DNA of 64,000 nt from Actinomadura sp. DC4 (GTDB lineage Bacteria; Actinomycetota; Actinomycetes; Streptosporangiales; Streptosporangiaceae), in the NCBI RefSeq assembly GCF_030406325.1, contig NZ_JAUEQY010000001.1, forward strand, positions 310,001 to 374,000. The letters run 5' to 3'. Shown here one piece after another: positions 24,301-32,471 of the stretch (its first letter is position 1; each line of letters starts with the position of its first letter). Position numbers and translations under genes: made by a program. The notes below the pieces were generated by a model that was not told the DNA's origin, did not search any database, and saw only the letters and a list, made by a program, of their open reading frames with translations.

Positions 24301-24741
24301 ATGGCCCCGCCCGCCCGCACTCCCGGACAGCGCAGAGACGACACCCTGCGCCGGTTCGAGCGCGACGAGGACGCCTGGGTGGCCACGGCCGGCGACGGGG
24401 GCCCGCACCTCGTGCCGCTGTCCTTCCTCTGGGACGGAGTCACGTTCGTGCTGGCCACGCCGTCGTCCTCGCCGACCGGCCGGAACCTCCGGGAGTCGGG
24501 GCGGGCGCGTCTCGGCATCGGCCCGACCCGCGACGTCGTGATGGTCGAGGGCGCCGCCGAAGTGATCGCCGAGGTCACGGGCGACCTCGGCGACGCCTTC
24601 GCGGCCAGGACCGGTTTCGAGCCGCGCGGGCTGGACGGCTACGCCTACTACCGCGTACGGCCGGAGCGGATCCAGGCCTGGCGCGAGGCGAACGAGATCG
24701 CCGGCCGCGATCTCATGCGCGACGGGCGCTGGCTGGTCTGA
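24301..24741 (+). CDS. Pyridoxamine-phosphate-oxidase-like F420/FMN-binding protein
   Basis: The 146-residue protein matches small split-barrel flavin or F420 binders: AWVATAGDGGPHLVPLSFLW, TFVLATPSSSPTGRNLRESG and ARLGIGPTRDVVMVEGAAEV. Actinobacterial members often use F420H2 for reductions. The substrate is unknown. It starts 2 bases after the VOC gene stop and the two are surely co-transcribed. Confidence 0.82.
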   Translation: MAPPARTPGQRRDDTLRRFERDEDAWVATAGDGGPHLVPLSFLWDGVTFVLATPSSSPTGRNLRESGRARLGIGPTRDVVMVEGAAEVIAEVTGDLGDAFAARTGFEPRGLDGYAYYRVRPERIQAWREANEIAGRDLMRDGRWLV

Positions 24742-24764
24742 GCCGCGGCTTCCGTCGCCGCAGC

Positions 24765-24785
24765 AAACCGAGTAGCGTTCGGTTT
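24765..24785. promoter_or_regulatory. 21-bp operator overlapping a leaderless promoter
   Basis: AAACCGA-N7-TCGGTTT is a perfect dyad with 7-bp arms that ends one base before the GTG start of the next synthetase. Its centre contains TAGCGT (24773-24778), a TAnnnT -10 box at the right distance for transcription to begin on the GTG. A repressor bound here would occlude the promoter. Confidence 0.6.
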
Positions 24786-24786
24786 C

Positions 24787-26307
24787 GTGCATCTGGGACA
24801 GGTCGCCGCGCTGACGCCCGACAAACCGGCCGTGATCATGGCCGGGTCCGGCGAGGTCATCACCTTCCGCGAGCTGGACGAGGAGTCCAACCGGCTCGCC
24901 CATCTGCTGCGCGCCGAAGGGCTGCGCCCGGGCGACCACGTCGCCTTCATGCTGGAGAACCACCGCTCGTTCCTGGCCGTCGCCTGGGCGGCCCAGCGGT
25001 CCGGGCTGTACTACACCGCGATCAGCTCACGCCTGGGCGCCGACGAGCTCGCCTACGTCGTCGACAACTGCGGGGCACGCGTCTTCATCTCCTCGGCCAA
25101 GCTGGCGGAGGTCGCCGTCGCGGTCTCCGAGCGGACGCCCGGCGTACGGCTGCGGCTCATGCTCGACGGCGCCGCGCCGGGGTTCGCCTCGTACGAGGAG
25201 CGCATCGCCGGGCAGCCCGCCACGCCGCTGGAGGAGGAGTGCGAGGGCGCGGACATGCTCTACTCCTCCGGCACGACCGGGCGGCCGAAGGGCGTCAAGC
25301 CGGCGCTGCCGCTGGCCCCGATGGGCACGCCGAACATGCTCTACCAGCTCGTGTCCTTCCTGTTCCAGCCGGACGAGGACTCGGTGTACCTCTCGCCGGC
25401 GCCGCTCTATCACGCGGCTCCGCTGCGCTACTGCCTCACCTTCCACCGCTTCGGCTCGACCGTCGTCGTCATGGAGCGGTTCGAGGCCGAGGAGGCGCTC
25501 CGGGCGATCGAGCGGTACCACGTCACGCACAGCCAGTGGGTGCCGACCATGTTCATCCGGATGCTCAAGCTGCCGTCGCGTACGGCCTATGACCTGTCGA
25601 GCCTGCGGTACGCCGTGCACGCCGCCGCGCCCTGCCCCACCGAGGTCAAGGCGGAGATGATCCGCTGGTGGGGGCCGGTGCTGCACGAGTACTACGCGGG
25701 CACGGAGGGCAACTGCTTCGTCTACGCCGACTCCAAGGTCTGGCTGGAGCATCCGGGCACCGTCGGCCGCCCGCTCGTCGGCGAGATCCACGTGTGCGAC
25801 GAGTCCGGCGCCGAACTGCCGCCGGGCCGTACGGGCACGCTCTACTTCTCCGGCGGGCCGGAGTTCGAGTACCACGACGACCCGGGCAAGACGAAGTCCT
25901 CGCGCGACCCGCTCGGCCGCGGCTGGACCACTCTGGGCGACGTCGGGTACGTGGACGAGGAGGGCTTCCTCTTCCTCACCGACCGGCTGTCGTACATGAT
26001 CATCAGCGGCGGCGTGAACATCTATCCGCAGGAGGTCGAGAACCTCCTCGCCATCCACCCCAAGGTCGCCGACGTGGCCGTGATCGGCGTCCCGGACGCC
26101 GAGATGGGCGAGGCGGTCAAGGCGGTCGTGCAGCCGATGGACCCCGCTGCGGCGGGCCCGGAGCTGGAACGCGAGCTCATCGACCACTGCCGCGAACGCC
26201 TGGCGCACTACAAGTGCCCGCGCTCGGTCGACTTCCGCGCCGAACTGCCCCGGCATCCGACGGGCAAGCTGTACAAACGGCTGCTGAAGGACGAGTACTG
26301 GAAATAA
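24787..26307 (+). CDS. Acyl-CoA synthetase (ANL family), paralogue of the gene at 22309
   Basis: The 506-residue enzyme has LYSSGTTGRPKGVKPALPLA, HEYYAGTEGNCFVYADSKVW, DRLSYMIISGGVNIYPQEVE and the lysine motif PRHPTGKLYKRLLKDEYW. GTG 24787 is the likely start: there is no ribosome site and a -10 box lies at leaderless spacing. It shares most signature motifs with the synthetase at 22309, pointing to duplication. The operator at its start differs from that of the other copy, so the paralogues answer to different signals. Confidence 0.9.
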   Translation: MHLGQVAALTPDKPAVIMAGSGEVITFRELDEESNRLAHLLRAEGLRPGDHVAFMLENHRSFLAVAWAAQRSGLYYTAISSRLGADELAYVVDNCGARVFISSAKLAEVAVAVSERTPGVRLRLMLDGAAPGFASYEERIAGQPATPLEEECEGADMLYSSGTTGRPKGVKPALPLAPMGTPNMLYQLVSFLFQPDEDSVYLSPAPLYHAAPLRYCLTFHRFGSTVVVMERFEAEEALRAIERYHVTHSQWVPTMFIRMLKLPSRTAYDLSSLRYAVHAAAPCPTEVKAEMIRWWGPVLHEYYAGTEGNCFVYADSKVWLEHPGTVGRPLVGEIHVCDESGAELPPGRTGTLYFSGGPEFEYHDDPGKTKSSRDPLGRGWTTLGDVGYVDEEGFLFLTDRLSYMIISGGVNIYPQEVENLLAIHPKVADVAVIGVPDAEMGEAVKAVVQPMDPAAAGPELERELIDHCRERLAHYKCPRSVDFRAELPRHPTGKLYKRLLKDEYWK

Positions 26308-26390
26308 GGGGTCCTCGGCGAAGGCCCGCGGGGATTTCCGGTTGCTAATCGAGTGGACGCGGATACGTCCATGACCTGATCATTGACCTC

Positions 26391-27479
26391 ATGTCCGATT
26401 TCCTGCTCGACGGCGCCGAGCCGGAGCCACCCGTGACGTTCCAGCTCGACACGACCGACACGGTCGGCGACGTGATCGACGTGCTGGCCATGGAGGCGTT
26501 CGCCACCGGGCGGCAGCCGTTCGCGCGGTCCAAGCGGATGGAGCGCGTACGTCCCGACGCGCCGCTGCGGCCGACCGGGTCGCGGGTTCTGCGCACCTCC
26601 CGTGAGGAGAACCGCGAGGCGGTCCTGGCCTGCGGAGACGGCTGGACCCTGCGGTCCGTACGCTGGCGCGGCGCCTCCGGCATGGTCGAGGTGACCGCCG
26701 TGACCGACGAGCTGTGCGCCTCGGTGCTGGAAGAGGCCGTACGCGACGCCATCGAGCCGCCGCCCCCGGAGGAGAACCGGGTGGACATGGGTTTCTGGCA
26801 CATGGGCGCCCACGGCGCGTCCCGCAGCCAGCGGTCCATCACGGCGGCGACGTGGCCGGAGATCCGCGACAACTACACCGCGAGCGCGGCCACCGCGGTC
26901 GACCGGCTCACCGCGGTGACCCCGGACGACATCGGCGGCCGGCTGGTCCTCCTGCACGGCCCACCGGGCACGGGCAAGACCACCGCCCTGCGGGCGCTGG
27001 CCCGCGAGTGGGGCAAGTGGTGCCAGTTCGACTGTGTGCTCGACCCGGAGCAGCTGTTCGCCAACCCGGCGTACCTCATGGAGGTGGCGGTGGGCGAGGA
27101 CGACGACGACCGCCGCTGGCGGCTGCTCGTGGTGGAGGACTGCGACGAGCTGATCAGCGGTGAGGCGAAGTCGGCGACGGGCCAGGCGCTGTCGCGGCTC
27201 CTCAACCTGACGGACGGCCTGCTGGGCCAGGGCCGTGACGTCCTGGTGGCCATCACGACGAACGAGCCCCTGGCGGCCTTGCACCCGGCGGTCGTACGGC
27301 CGGGCCGCTGCCTGGCCGAGATCGAGATGGGACGCCTGTCGGCCGCGGAGGCGGCGGCGTGGCTGGGCCGCCCGGAGGCGGTCGAGGGCGGAGCGACACT
27401 GGCCGAGCTGTACGCCCTACGCGACGGCCGCGCCGCCGTCATCCCAGCCCCGTCCTCGGACGCGGGCTTCTACCTGTGA
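26391..27479 (+). CDS. DUF5925-type AAA+ ATPase
   Basis: The 362-residue protein has an N-terminal region of about 170 residues of the DUF5925 type and a C-terminal AAA domain with Walker A LLHGPPGTGKTTALR (near residue 190), Walker B WRLLVVEDCDEL (near 245) and the polar ATTNEPL sensor-1-like segment followed by RPGRCLAEIEM. It resembles BCS1/proteasomal-type AAA modules that remodel proteins, but the client is unknown. ATG 26391 has no clear ribosome site. It stands alone between the synthetase and the NB-ARC leader. Confidence 0.83.
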   Translation: MSDFLLDGAEPEPPVTFQLDTTDTVGDVIDVLAMEAFATGRQPFARSKRMERVRPDAPLRPTGSRVLRTSREENREAVLACGDGWTLRSVRWRGASGMVEVTAVTDELCASVLEEAVRDAIEPPPPEENRVDMGFWHMGAHGASRSQRSITAATWPEIRDNYTASAATAVDRLTAVTPDDIGGRLVLLHGPPGTGKTTALRALAREWGKWCQFDCVLDPEQLFANPAYLMEVAVGEDDDDRRWRLLVVEDCDELISGEAKSATGQALSRLLNLTDGLLGQGRDVLVAITTNEPLAALHPAVVRPGRCLAEIEMGRLSAAEAAAWLGRPEAVEGGATLAELYALRDGRAAVIPAPSSDAGFYL

Positions 27480-27527
27480 CGGCGGTTCCTTCCCGCTGAA
27501 AGCGGCTCTCACCTGTGAAGACGTCGC

Positions 27528-27571
27528 GTTGATCCGGCGTTGATCCGATGTTGATCGCCGGGGCGCAGAAT
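27528..27571 (+). promoter_or_regulatory. SARP/AfsR- or PHO-box-like triple direct repeat with -10 box
   Basis: GTTGATC occurs three times at 27528, 27539 and 27550, each followed by a 4-bp spacer, giving an 11-bp (one helical turn) period. Nine bases after the last unit lies CAGAAT (27566-27571), a usable -10 box. SARP activators bind heptamer direct repeats with 4-bp spacers ending about 8 bases before -10, and PhoP boxes have the same period with GTTCACC units. The identity of the binding protein is inference. Confidence 0.6.
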
Positions 27572-27583
27572 CCTTCTTGTGGA

Positions 27584-27606
27584 CGGGCCCAGGGGGTAAG
27601 GGCCCG
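27584..27606 (+). promoter_or_regulatory. Leader hairpin next to a six-codon leader frame
   Basis: CGGGCCC (27584-27590) and GGGCCCG (27600-27606) form a perfect 7-bp stem with a 9-base loop. GTG 27579 starts a very short frame (six codons, stop TAA at 27597-27599) which begins about where transcription should start and ends inside the loop. It is a possible leaderless regulatory peptide. Confidence 0.3.
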
Positions 27607-27689
27607 GACATTCGCCCGGAGAGCAGTGCCGCTGCGTTGCCGGGTGAGGACGGGGGAGGTGTCCCGGCCGGACCGGCCGGGTGCCAAGG

Positions 27690-27731
27690 GCCCTGCACCG
27701 GAGGTGACGGACCGGTGCAGGGCTCTATTTT
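27690..27731 (+). terminator. Intrinsic-terminator-like attenuator in the NB-ARC leader
   Basis: Perfect 12-bp arms (GCCCTGCACCGG at 27690-27701 and CCGGTGCAGGGC at 27712-27723) with a 10-base loop are followed by TCTATTTTC. This is one of the few hairpins in the window with a U tract. It ends 14 bases before the ribosome site of the NB-ARC gene, downstream of the predicted promoter, so it should attenuate that gene. Confidence 0.6.
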
Positions 27732-27757
27732 CGCTACGTTCGTCCGGAGGAGCCCTC

Positions 27758-29110
27758 ATGCCGTACCGGCTGCCGCCGGACACCGGCGACTTCACCGGGC
27801 GGAGCGGCGCCGTCGCCGAGCTGACGGGCGCGCTCACGTCCGGCCGGTGTGTGCCGGTGGCCGCCGTCGGGGGCATGGGCGGTGTCGGGAAGACCACGCT
27901 CGCGGTGCACGTCGCGCATCTCCTGCGGCAGCGGTTCCGCGGCGGGCGCCTGTACGTGAACCTGCGCGGGATGGCCGACCGGCCCGCCGAGCCGTACGCC
28001 GTGCTCGGCGGACTGCTGCGCGCGCTCGGGCGGAGCGACGTGCCGGACGCGCCCGAGGAACGCGCCGCGCTCTACCGTTCCGAGCTCGCCGGCCGCCGCA
28101 TGCTCGTGCTGCTCGACGACGCCCGGTGTCCCGCCCAGGTCGGCCCGCTGCTCCCCGGCGCGCCGGGCAGTGCGGTCCTGGTGACGAGCCGGACGACCAT
28201 GGCGGGCCTGCCCGGAGCGCGCCACCTCGACCTCGACGTCCTCGAACCGGACGAGGCCATGGCCCTGCTCACCAGCGTCGCCGGGGCCGGGCGGGTCGCG
28301 GCCGAACGCGGTGCGGCGCTCGACCTGGTCGCGGCGTGCGGCTTCCTGCCGCTGGCGATCCGGGGCGCCGGCGCGTGGCTGGCCGCCCGGCCGGCGCTGG
28401 GGATCGGCGTCCTGGCGCGGCACCTCATGTGCGGCCGCGTGGAGGAACTGCCCTCCGCCGTCGCGTGCTTCCGCCTCGGGTACGACCTGCTCGGCCGGGA
28501 GGAGGCGCGGGCGTTCCGGCTGCTGGCGCTGGCCGACGGGCCGGGCTTTTCCACCGGGGCGGCCGGCGCCGCGCTCGGGCTGCGCCGCCAGCACGCCGAC
28601 GATCTCCTGCAGACCCTGGCCGACCTGAGCCTGGTCGAGTGCCTGGCCCCGGACCGGTACCGCTTCCACGACCTGCTGCGGCTGTTCGCCCTCGGCCGGG
28701 CGGCCCGCTCGGGCGAACGGCTCCCCGCGCTGCGCGGCCTGCTCGAGCACTACCTCGCCGCCGCACACGCCGCGGCGGCGGTCCTCGGGGGGACCGGCCC
28801 GTCGGCGTTCGGCACCCCGGACGCCGCCCGTACCTGGCTCTTCGTGGAGCAGGACGCGATCCTCACCGCGGTCGAACGGGCCGCGGAGGAGCCGGGCGGA
28901 CCGCTCGTCCAGGCCGCCGACCTGCTGCTGGCCCTCACGCGGCTCCTCGACCGCGAGTGGCGTTCCGGGCGGCTGCGGAACGCCGCGTTCGCGGTCCGCG
29001 CCGCCGCCTGCCGCCGGGACGACGCCCTCGCCCGGGTGAAGGCGGACCGGGCGCTCGGGTGCGTCGACCCGGCGGTGCCCGAGCCGCGGCGTACGGACCC
29101 GTACGCCTGA
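27758..29110 (+). CDS. AfsR-like NB-ARC (STAND) ATPase without SARP and TPR domains
   Basis: The 450-residue protein starts with the AfsR-family sequence LPPDTGDFTGR and continues with Walker A GGMGGVGKTT (residues 38-47), Walker B RRMLVLLDDA, SAVLVTSRT and the GLPL-like CGFLPLAIRGAGAWL, then a winged-helix-like segment (YRFHDLLRLFALGRA). AfsR proteins have a DNA-binding SARP domain before and TPR repeats after this core; neither is present here. It may be a signal-dependent switch for another partner. ATG 27758 has GGAGGAG upstream; the frame is open further upstream but that part is leader. The leader holds 11-bp repeats and an attenuator. Confidence 0.82.
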   Translation: MPYRLPPDTGDFTGRSGAVAELTGALTSGRCVPVAAVGGMGGVGKTTLAVHVAHLLRQRFRGGRLYVNLRGMADRPAEPYAVLGGLLRALGRSDVPDAPEERAALYRSELAGRRMLVLLDDARCPAQVGPLLPGAPGSAVLVTSRTTMAGLPGARHLDLDVLEPDEAMALLTSVAGAGRVAAERGAALDLVAACGFLPLAIRGAGAWLAARPALGIGVLARHLMCGRVEELPSAVACFRLGYDLLGREEARAFRLLALADGPGFSTGAAGAALGLRRQHADDLLQTLADLSLVECLAPDRYRFHDLLRLFALGRAARSGERLPALRGLLEHYLAAAHAAAAVLGGTGPSAFGTPDAARTWLFVEQDAILTAVERAAEEPGGPLVQAADLLLALTRLLDREWRSGRLRNAAFAVRAAACRRDDALARVKADRALGCVDPAVPEPRRTDPYA

Positions 29111-29242
29111 CCCGACGCCTGCCGTACGCCCGGCGACACCGCGTTACCCAACGGTGACCGTACGCCGGTAAGCGAGTCTCACTTCCCCCGCGTCTATCGC
29201 TATGTCACACAATTTCGGGGTGTAGTAGGCGGGGAGACGAAT

Positions 29243-29695
29243 ATGGGGATGGTCAGGATTGTCGCGGCCGGGTCGCTCGGCGTCGCGGCGCTCGCCGTCG
29301 TGGCGGCGGAGCCGGCGGGCGCGGCGACCTCGACGGTACGGCTCTACAAGGTCGTCTACGACCCCTCCGGTTCGGACACGCACGCGAACTCCCAGCTCAA
29401 CCGGGAGTACGTCGTGCTGAAGAACGGCGGCAAGAAGACGGTGAAGCTGACCGGCTGGACCGTACGCGACACCAAGAAGCACGTGTACACGTTCGGGACG
29501 TTCTCCCTGAAGCCGGGGAAGTACGTCTACATCCACACCGGCCACGGCACCAACACGAGCGCGAACGTTTACCAGAACAAGGGCTGGTACGTCTGGAACA
29601 ACACCGCAGACAAGGTCTCCCTGCGCACCGCCGCCGGGACCTCGGCCGGCACCTGTTCCTGGAAGCACACCAAGTCCGGCTACAAGGTCTGCTGA
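29243..29695 (+). CDS. Secreted lamin-tail (LTD) domain protein
   Basis: The 150-residue product has a signal peptide (MVRIVAAGSLGVAALAVVAA, cleavage near AGAATS) and a single beta-sandwich of the lamin-tail type: NREYVVLKNGGKKTVKLTGW, TVRDTKKHVYTFGTFSLKPG, YVYIHTGHGTN and GWYVWNNTADKVSL. Two cysteines near the C-terminus may form a disulfide. Bacterial LTD domains are mostly extracellular attachment modules. It is unusual that the domain stands alone without an enzyme. GGGGAG precedes the ATG; a second ATG two codons later is also possible. Confidence 0.82.
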   Translation: MGMVRIVAAGSLGVAALAVVAAEPAGAATSTVRLYKVVYDPSGSDTHANSQLNREYVVLKNGGKKTVKLTGWTVRDTKKHVYTFGTFSLKPGKYVYIHTGHGTNTSANVYQNKGWYVWNNTADKVSLRTAAGTSAGTCSWKHTKSGYKVC

Positions 29696-29716
29696 CCCGT
29701 CGGCCAGACTGGGGCG

Positions 29717-32371
29717 GTGCCTTCCCTCGATCTGCCGGTGTCCTCGGCGCTGCCCGCGCTGCACGCCGCCCTCGACTCGTCGGGGGCGGCCGTGCTGGCC
29801 GCGCCGCCGGGCACCGGCAAGACGACGCTCGTGCCGCTGGCCCTCGCCGAGACCGGGCGCCGCGTCATCGTGGCCGAGCCCCGGCGGCTGGCCGCCCGCG
29901 CCGCCGCGCGCCGGATGGCGTGGCTGCTCGGCGAGCCGGTCGGCCGGCGCGTCGGGTACGCCATCCGCGGTGAGCGGCGGCCGGGCAGCGCGGTCGAGGT
30001 GGTCACCACGGGCCTGCTCCTGCAACGGCTCCAGCACGATCCCGACCTGCGCGCCGACGTCGTCATCCTCGACGAGTGCCACGAGCGCCACCTCGACGCC
30101 GACACCGCGCTCGCCTTCCTCCTCGACGTACGCGCCACGCTGCGCCCCGACCTGCGCCTGGTCGCCGCGTCGGCCACCGCCGACACCGGCCCGTGGTCGC
30201 GGCTCCTGGACGACGCCCCGGTCGTGACGGCCTCGGCCGCGGCGCATCCGGTGGAGATGATCTGGGCTCCGCCCTCCCGCCCCGTACGGCCGCCGCACGG
30301 CACGTTCGTCGACCCCGCCCTGCTCGACCACGTCGCCCGGACCGTACGGCTCGCGCTCACCGAAGGCGACGGCGACGGCGACGTACTGTGCTTCCTGCCC
30401 GGCGCGCGCGAGCTGGGACGGGTGGCCGGAGCGCTCGGCGGCGTAGAGGTGCTGCAACTGCACGGCCGCGCCCCCGCCGACGTACAGGAGACGGCGCTGC
30501 GGCCGCGGGAGACCGGGCCGCCGAGGGTCGTGCTCGCCACTTCAGTGGCGGAGTCCAGTCTGACGGTCCCGGGGGTACGCGCCGTGGTGGACGCGGGCCT
30601 GTCCCGCGAGCCGCGCATGGACCACGCCCGCGGCCTCGGCGCGCTGACGACCGTACGCGCCTCGCGGGCGACGGCGGACCAGCGGGCCGGACGGGCCGGA
30701 CGCGAGGCGCCCGGACGGGTCTATCGCTGCTGGTCAGAGGCAGAGAACGCGCGGCTTCCCGAACGGCCGCGGCCCGAGATCGAGCTGGCCGACCTGACCG
30801 GGTTCGCGCTCCAGACGGCGTGCTGGGGCGATCCGGACGCGGCCGGGCTCGCACTGCTGGACGCCCCGCCCCAGGCGGCGATGCGCGCGGCCCGCGACAC
30901 GCTGCGGGCGGTCGGCGCCGTGGACGACCAGGGCCGCGCGACCGCACGCGGGCGGCGGATGGCGGGTGCCGGCGTCCACCCCCGGCTGGCCCGCGCCCTC
31001 CTGGACGGCGGCGAACTGGTCGGCGACCGCGCGGCGGAGGTCGTCGCGCTACTGTCGGACGACCGGCGTACGGGCGACGACCTGATGGCGGAGTGGCACT
31101 CACGCCGCCGGGACGGCCGGTGGCGCGAGGAGGTACGACGCCTGCGCCGCGCCCTCCCGGACACGGGAGGCGGTTCGGGGAAGGCCGCGGCGCACCTCGG
31201 CGGCCCCGGAGCGCCGGGGGGCTCAGGACCATCCGGCAGGAGTGGGGCTTCGGGTGCGGTAGGCGGTTCGGCGCGGTCCGGCGGTTCGAGCGTGCCGGGC
31301 GGTTCGGGATCGTCTGGTACGGGCGCGGGCGGTGAGTCGGGGAGGGGGCGAGGTTCGGTGTCTTCCGGCGATCCGGGCTTTGCCGGTGCGGGCGGGGTCT
31401 CGGGTGCGGTCGGCGGTGGGCCGGGCGTGGACGACGAGACGGCGGCCGGGATCGTGGTCGCGCTCGCGTTCCCCGAGCGGGTCGCGCGGGCGCGGGACGG
31501 CGGCTATCTCATGGCCTCCGGGACCGCGGCCGAACCGGCGAAGGGGTCCCGCCTGACCGGCGCGGAGTGGCTGGCCATCGCGGTCGCCGACCGGCCCGCG
31601 GGCGCGGCGTCCGCGCGGATCCGGCAGGCCGTGCCGATCGACGAGGAGACCGCCCGGCTCGCCGTCACCCCGATCGTGACCGAGGAGGTCGCCTGGCGGG
31701 ACGGCGACGTCGTGGCGCGCCGGGTCGAACGGCTCGGTGCCATCGAACTGACCGCCGCCCCGCTCACCGACCCCGACCCGGACCTGGTCCGCGCCGCCCT
31801 GCGCGAGGGTCTGCGGAAGGAGGGCCTGGGCCTGCTGCGGTGGACCCGTGAGGCCGAGGCGCTGCGGGCGCGGCTCGCGTTCTGCCACCGAGCCCTCGGC
31901 CCGCCCTGGCCCGCGATGGACGACGCGTCGTTGCTGGAGTCGCTGGATCTGTCCGGTACCGCGCGGCGACGCGCCGACCTGGAACGCCTCGACGTACGCG
32001 CCGCGCTGCACGGCCTGCTCCCGTGGGAGTGCGCGGCCCGCCTCGACGAGGTCGCACCGGAGCGGATCACCGTCCCGAGCGGCTCGAAGATCCGGATCGA
32101 CTACGCCGGCGAGCAGCCGGTACTCGCCGCCAAGCTGCAGGAACTCTTCGGCTGGCAGCGCGCCCCGCTGATCGCCGGCGTACCCCTGGTCATCCATTTG
32201 CTCTCACCCGCCGGCCGCCCGGCCGCGGTCACCGCAGACCTGGCCTCGTTCTGGCGCGAGGGCTACCGGAGCGTACGCGCCGAACTCCGCGGCCGCTATC
32301 CACGCCACCCCTGGCCGGAGAACCCCGCCGACGCCGAACCGACCCGCCGCACCAACACCCGCCGCCGCTGA
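29717..32371 (+). CDS. hrpB: ATP-dependent helicase HrpB
   Basis: The 884-residue DExH helicase has Walker A AAPPGTGKTTLVPLALAE (near residue 30), the DECH box VVILDECHERHLD (near 117), motif III ASATAD, and the HrpB-specific C-terminal domain (PWPAMDDASLLESLDLSG, WECAARLDEVAPERITVPSG and PVLAAKLQELFGW). The precise RNA target of HrpB is not established. It starts with GTG. An unusual Gly/Ser-rich, repetitive insert occupies about residues 480-570 (31155-31430) between conserved helical regions; most homologues have only a short linker there. It follows the LTD gene by 21 bp. Confidence 0.9.
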   Translation: MPSLDLPVSSALPALHAALDSSGAAVLAAPPGTGKTTLVPLALAETGRRVIVAEPRRLAARAAARRMAWLLGEPVGRRVGYAIRGERRPGSAVEVVTTGLLLQRLQHDPDLRADVVILDECHERHLDADTALAFLLDVRATLRPDLRLVAASATADTGPWSRLLDDAPVVTASAAAHPVEMIWAPPSRPVRPPHGTFVDPALLDHVARTVRLALTEGDGDGDVLCFLPGARELGRVAGALGGVEVLQLHGRAPADVQETALRPRETGPPRVVLATSVAESSLTVPGVRAVVDAGLSREPRMDHARGLGALTTVRASRATADQRAGRAGREAPGRVYRCWSEAENARLPERPRPEIELADLTGFALQTACWGDPDAAGLALLDAPPQAAMRAARDTLRAVGAVDDQGRATARGRRMAGAGVHPRLARALLDGGELVGDRAAEVVALLSDDRRTGDDLMAEWHSRRRDGRWREEVRRLRRALPDTGGGSGKAAAHLGGPGAPGGSGPSGRSGASGAVGGSARSGGSSVPGGSGSSGTGAGGESGRGRGSVSSGDPGFAGAGGVSGAVGGGPGVDDETAAGIVVALAFPERVARARDGGYLMASGTAAEPAKGSRLTGAEWLAIAVADRPAGAASARIRQAVPIDEETARLAVTPIVTEEVAWRDGDVVARRVERLGAIELTAAPLTDPDPDLVRAALREGLRKEGLGLLRWTREAEALRARLAFCHRALGPPWPAMDDASLLESLDLSGTARRRADLERLDVRAALHGLLPWECAARLDEVAPERITVPSGSKIRIDYAGEQPVLAAKLQELFGWQRAPLIAGVPLVIHLLSPAGRPAAVTADLASFWREGYRSVRAELRGRYPRHPWPENPADAEPTRRTNTRRR

Positions 32372-32396
32372 GAGCCGCCGCGCGCCGATCGCGGCC

Positions 32397-32426
32397 GGCG
32401 GAAGGTACGGGCGGAGCCCGTCCGCC
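32397..32426. terminator. Bidirectional terminator hairpin
   Basis: ACGGGC-GGA-GCCCGT (32407-32421) is nested in outer arms GGCGG (32397-32401) and CCGCC (32422-32426). It lies between the convergent hrpB and oxidoreductase genes and is the only strong stem there. Confidence 0.5.
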
Positions 32427-32471
32427 TCATCTGTTGTCTCTGTCCGGCCGAGAGAACCGGGTGGCGTCAGG

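Noticed and set aside
27548-27757. N-terminal extension of the NB-ARC protein to an upstream ATG
   Set aside because: The upstream ATG lies inside the direct repeats, before the predicted transcription start, and the extension crosses the terminator hairpin. ATG 27758 has a good ribosome site.
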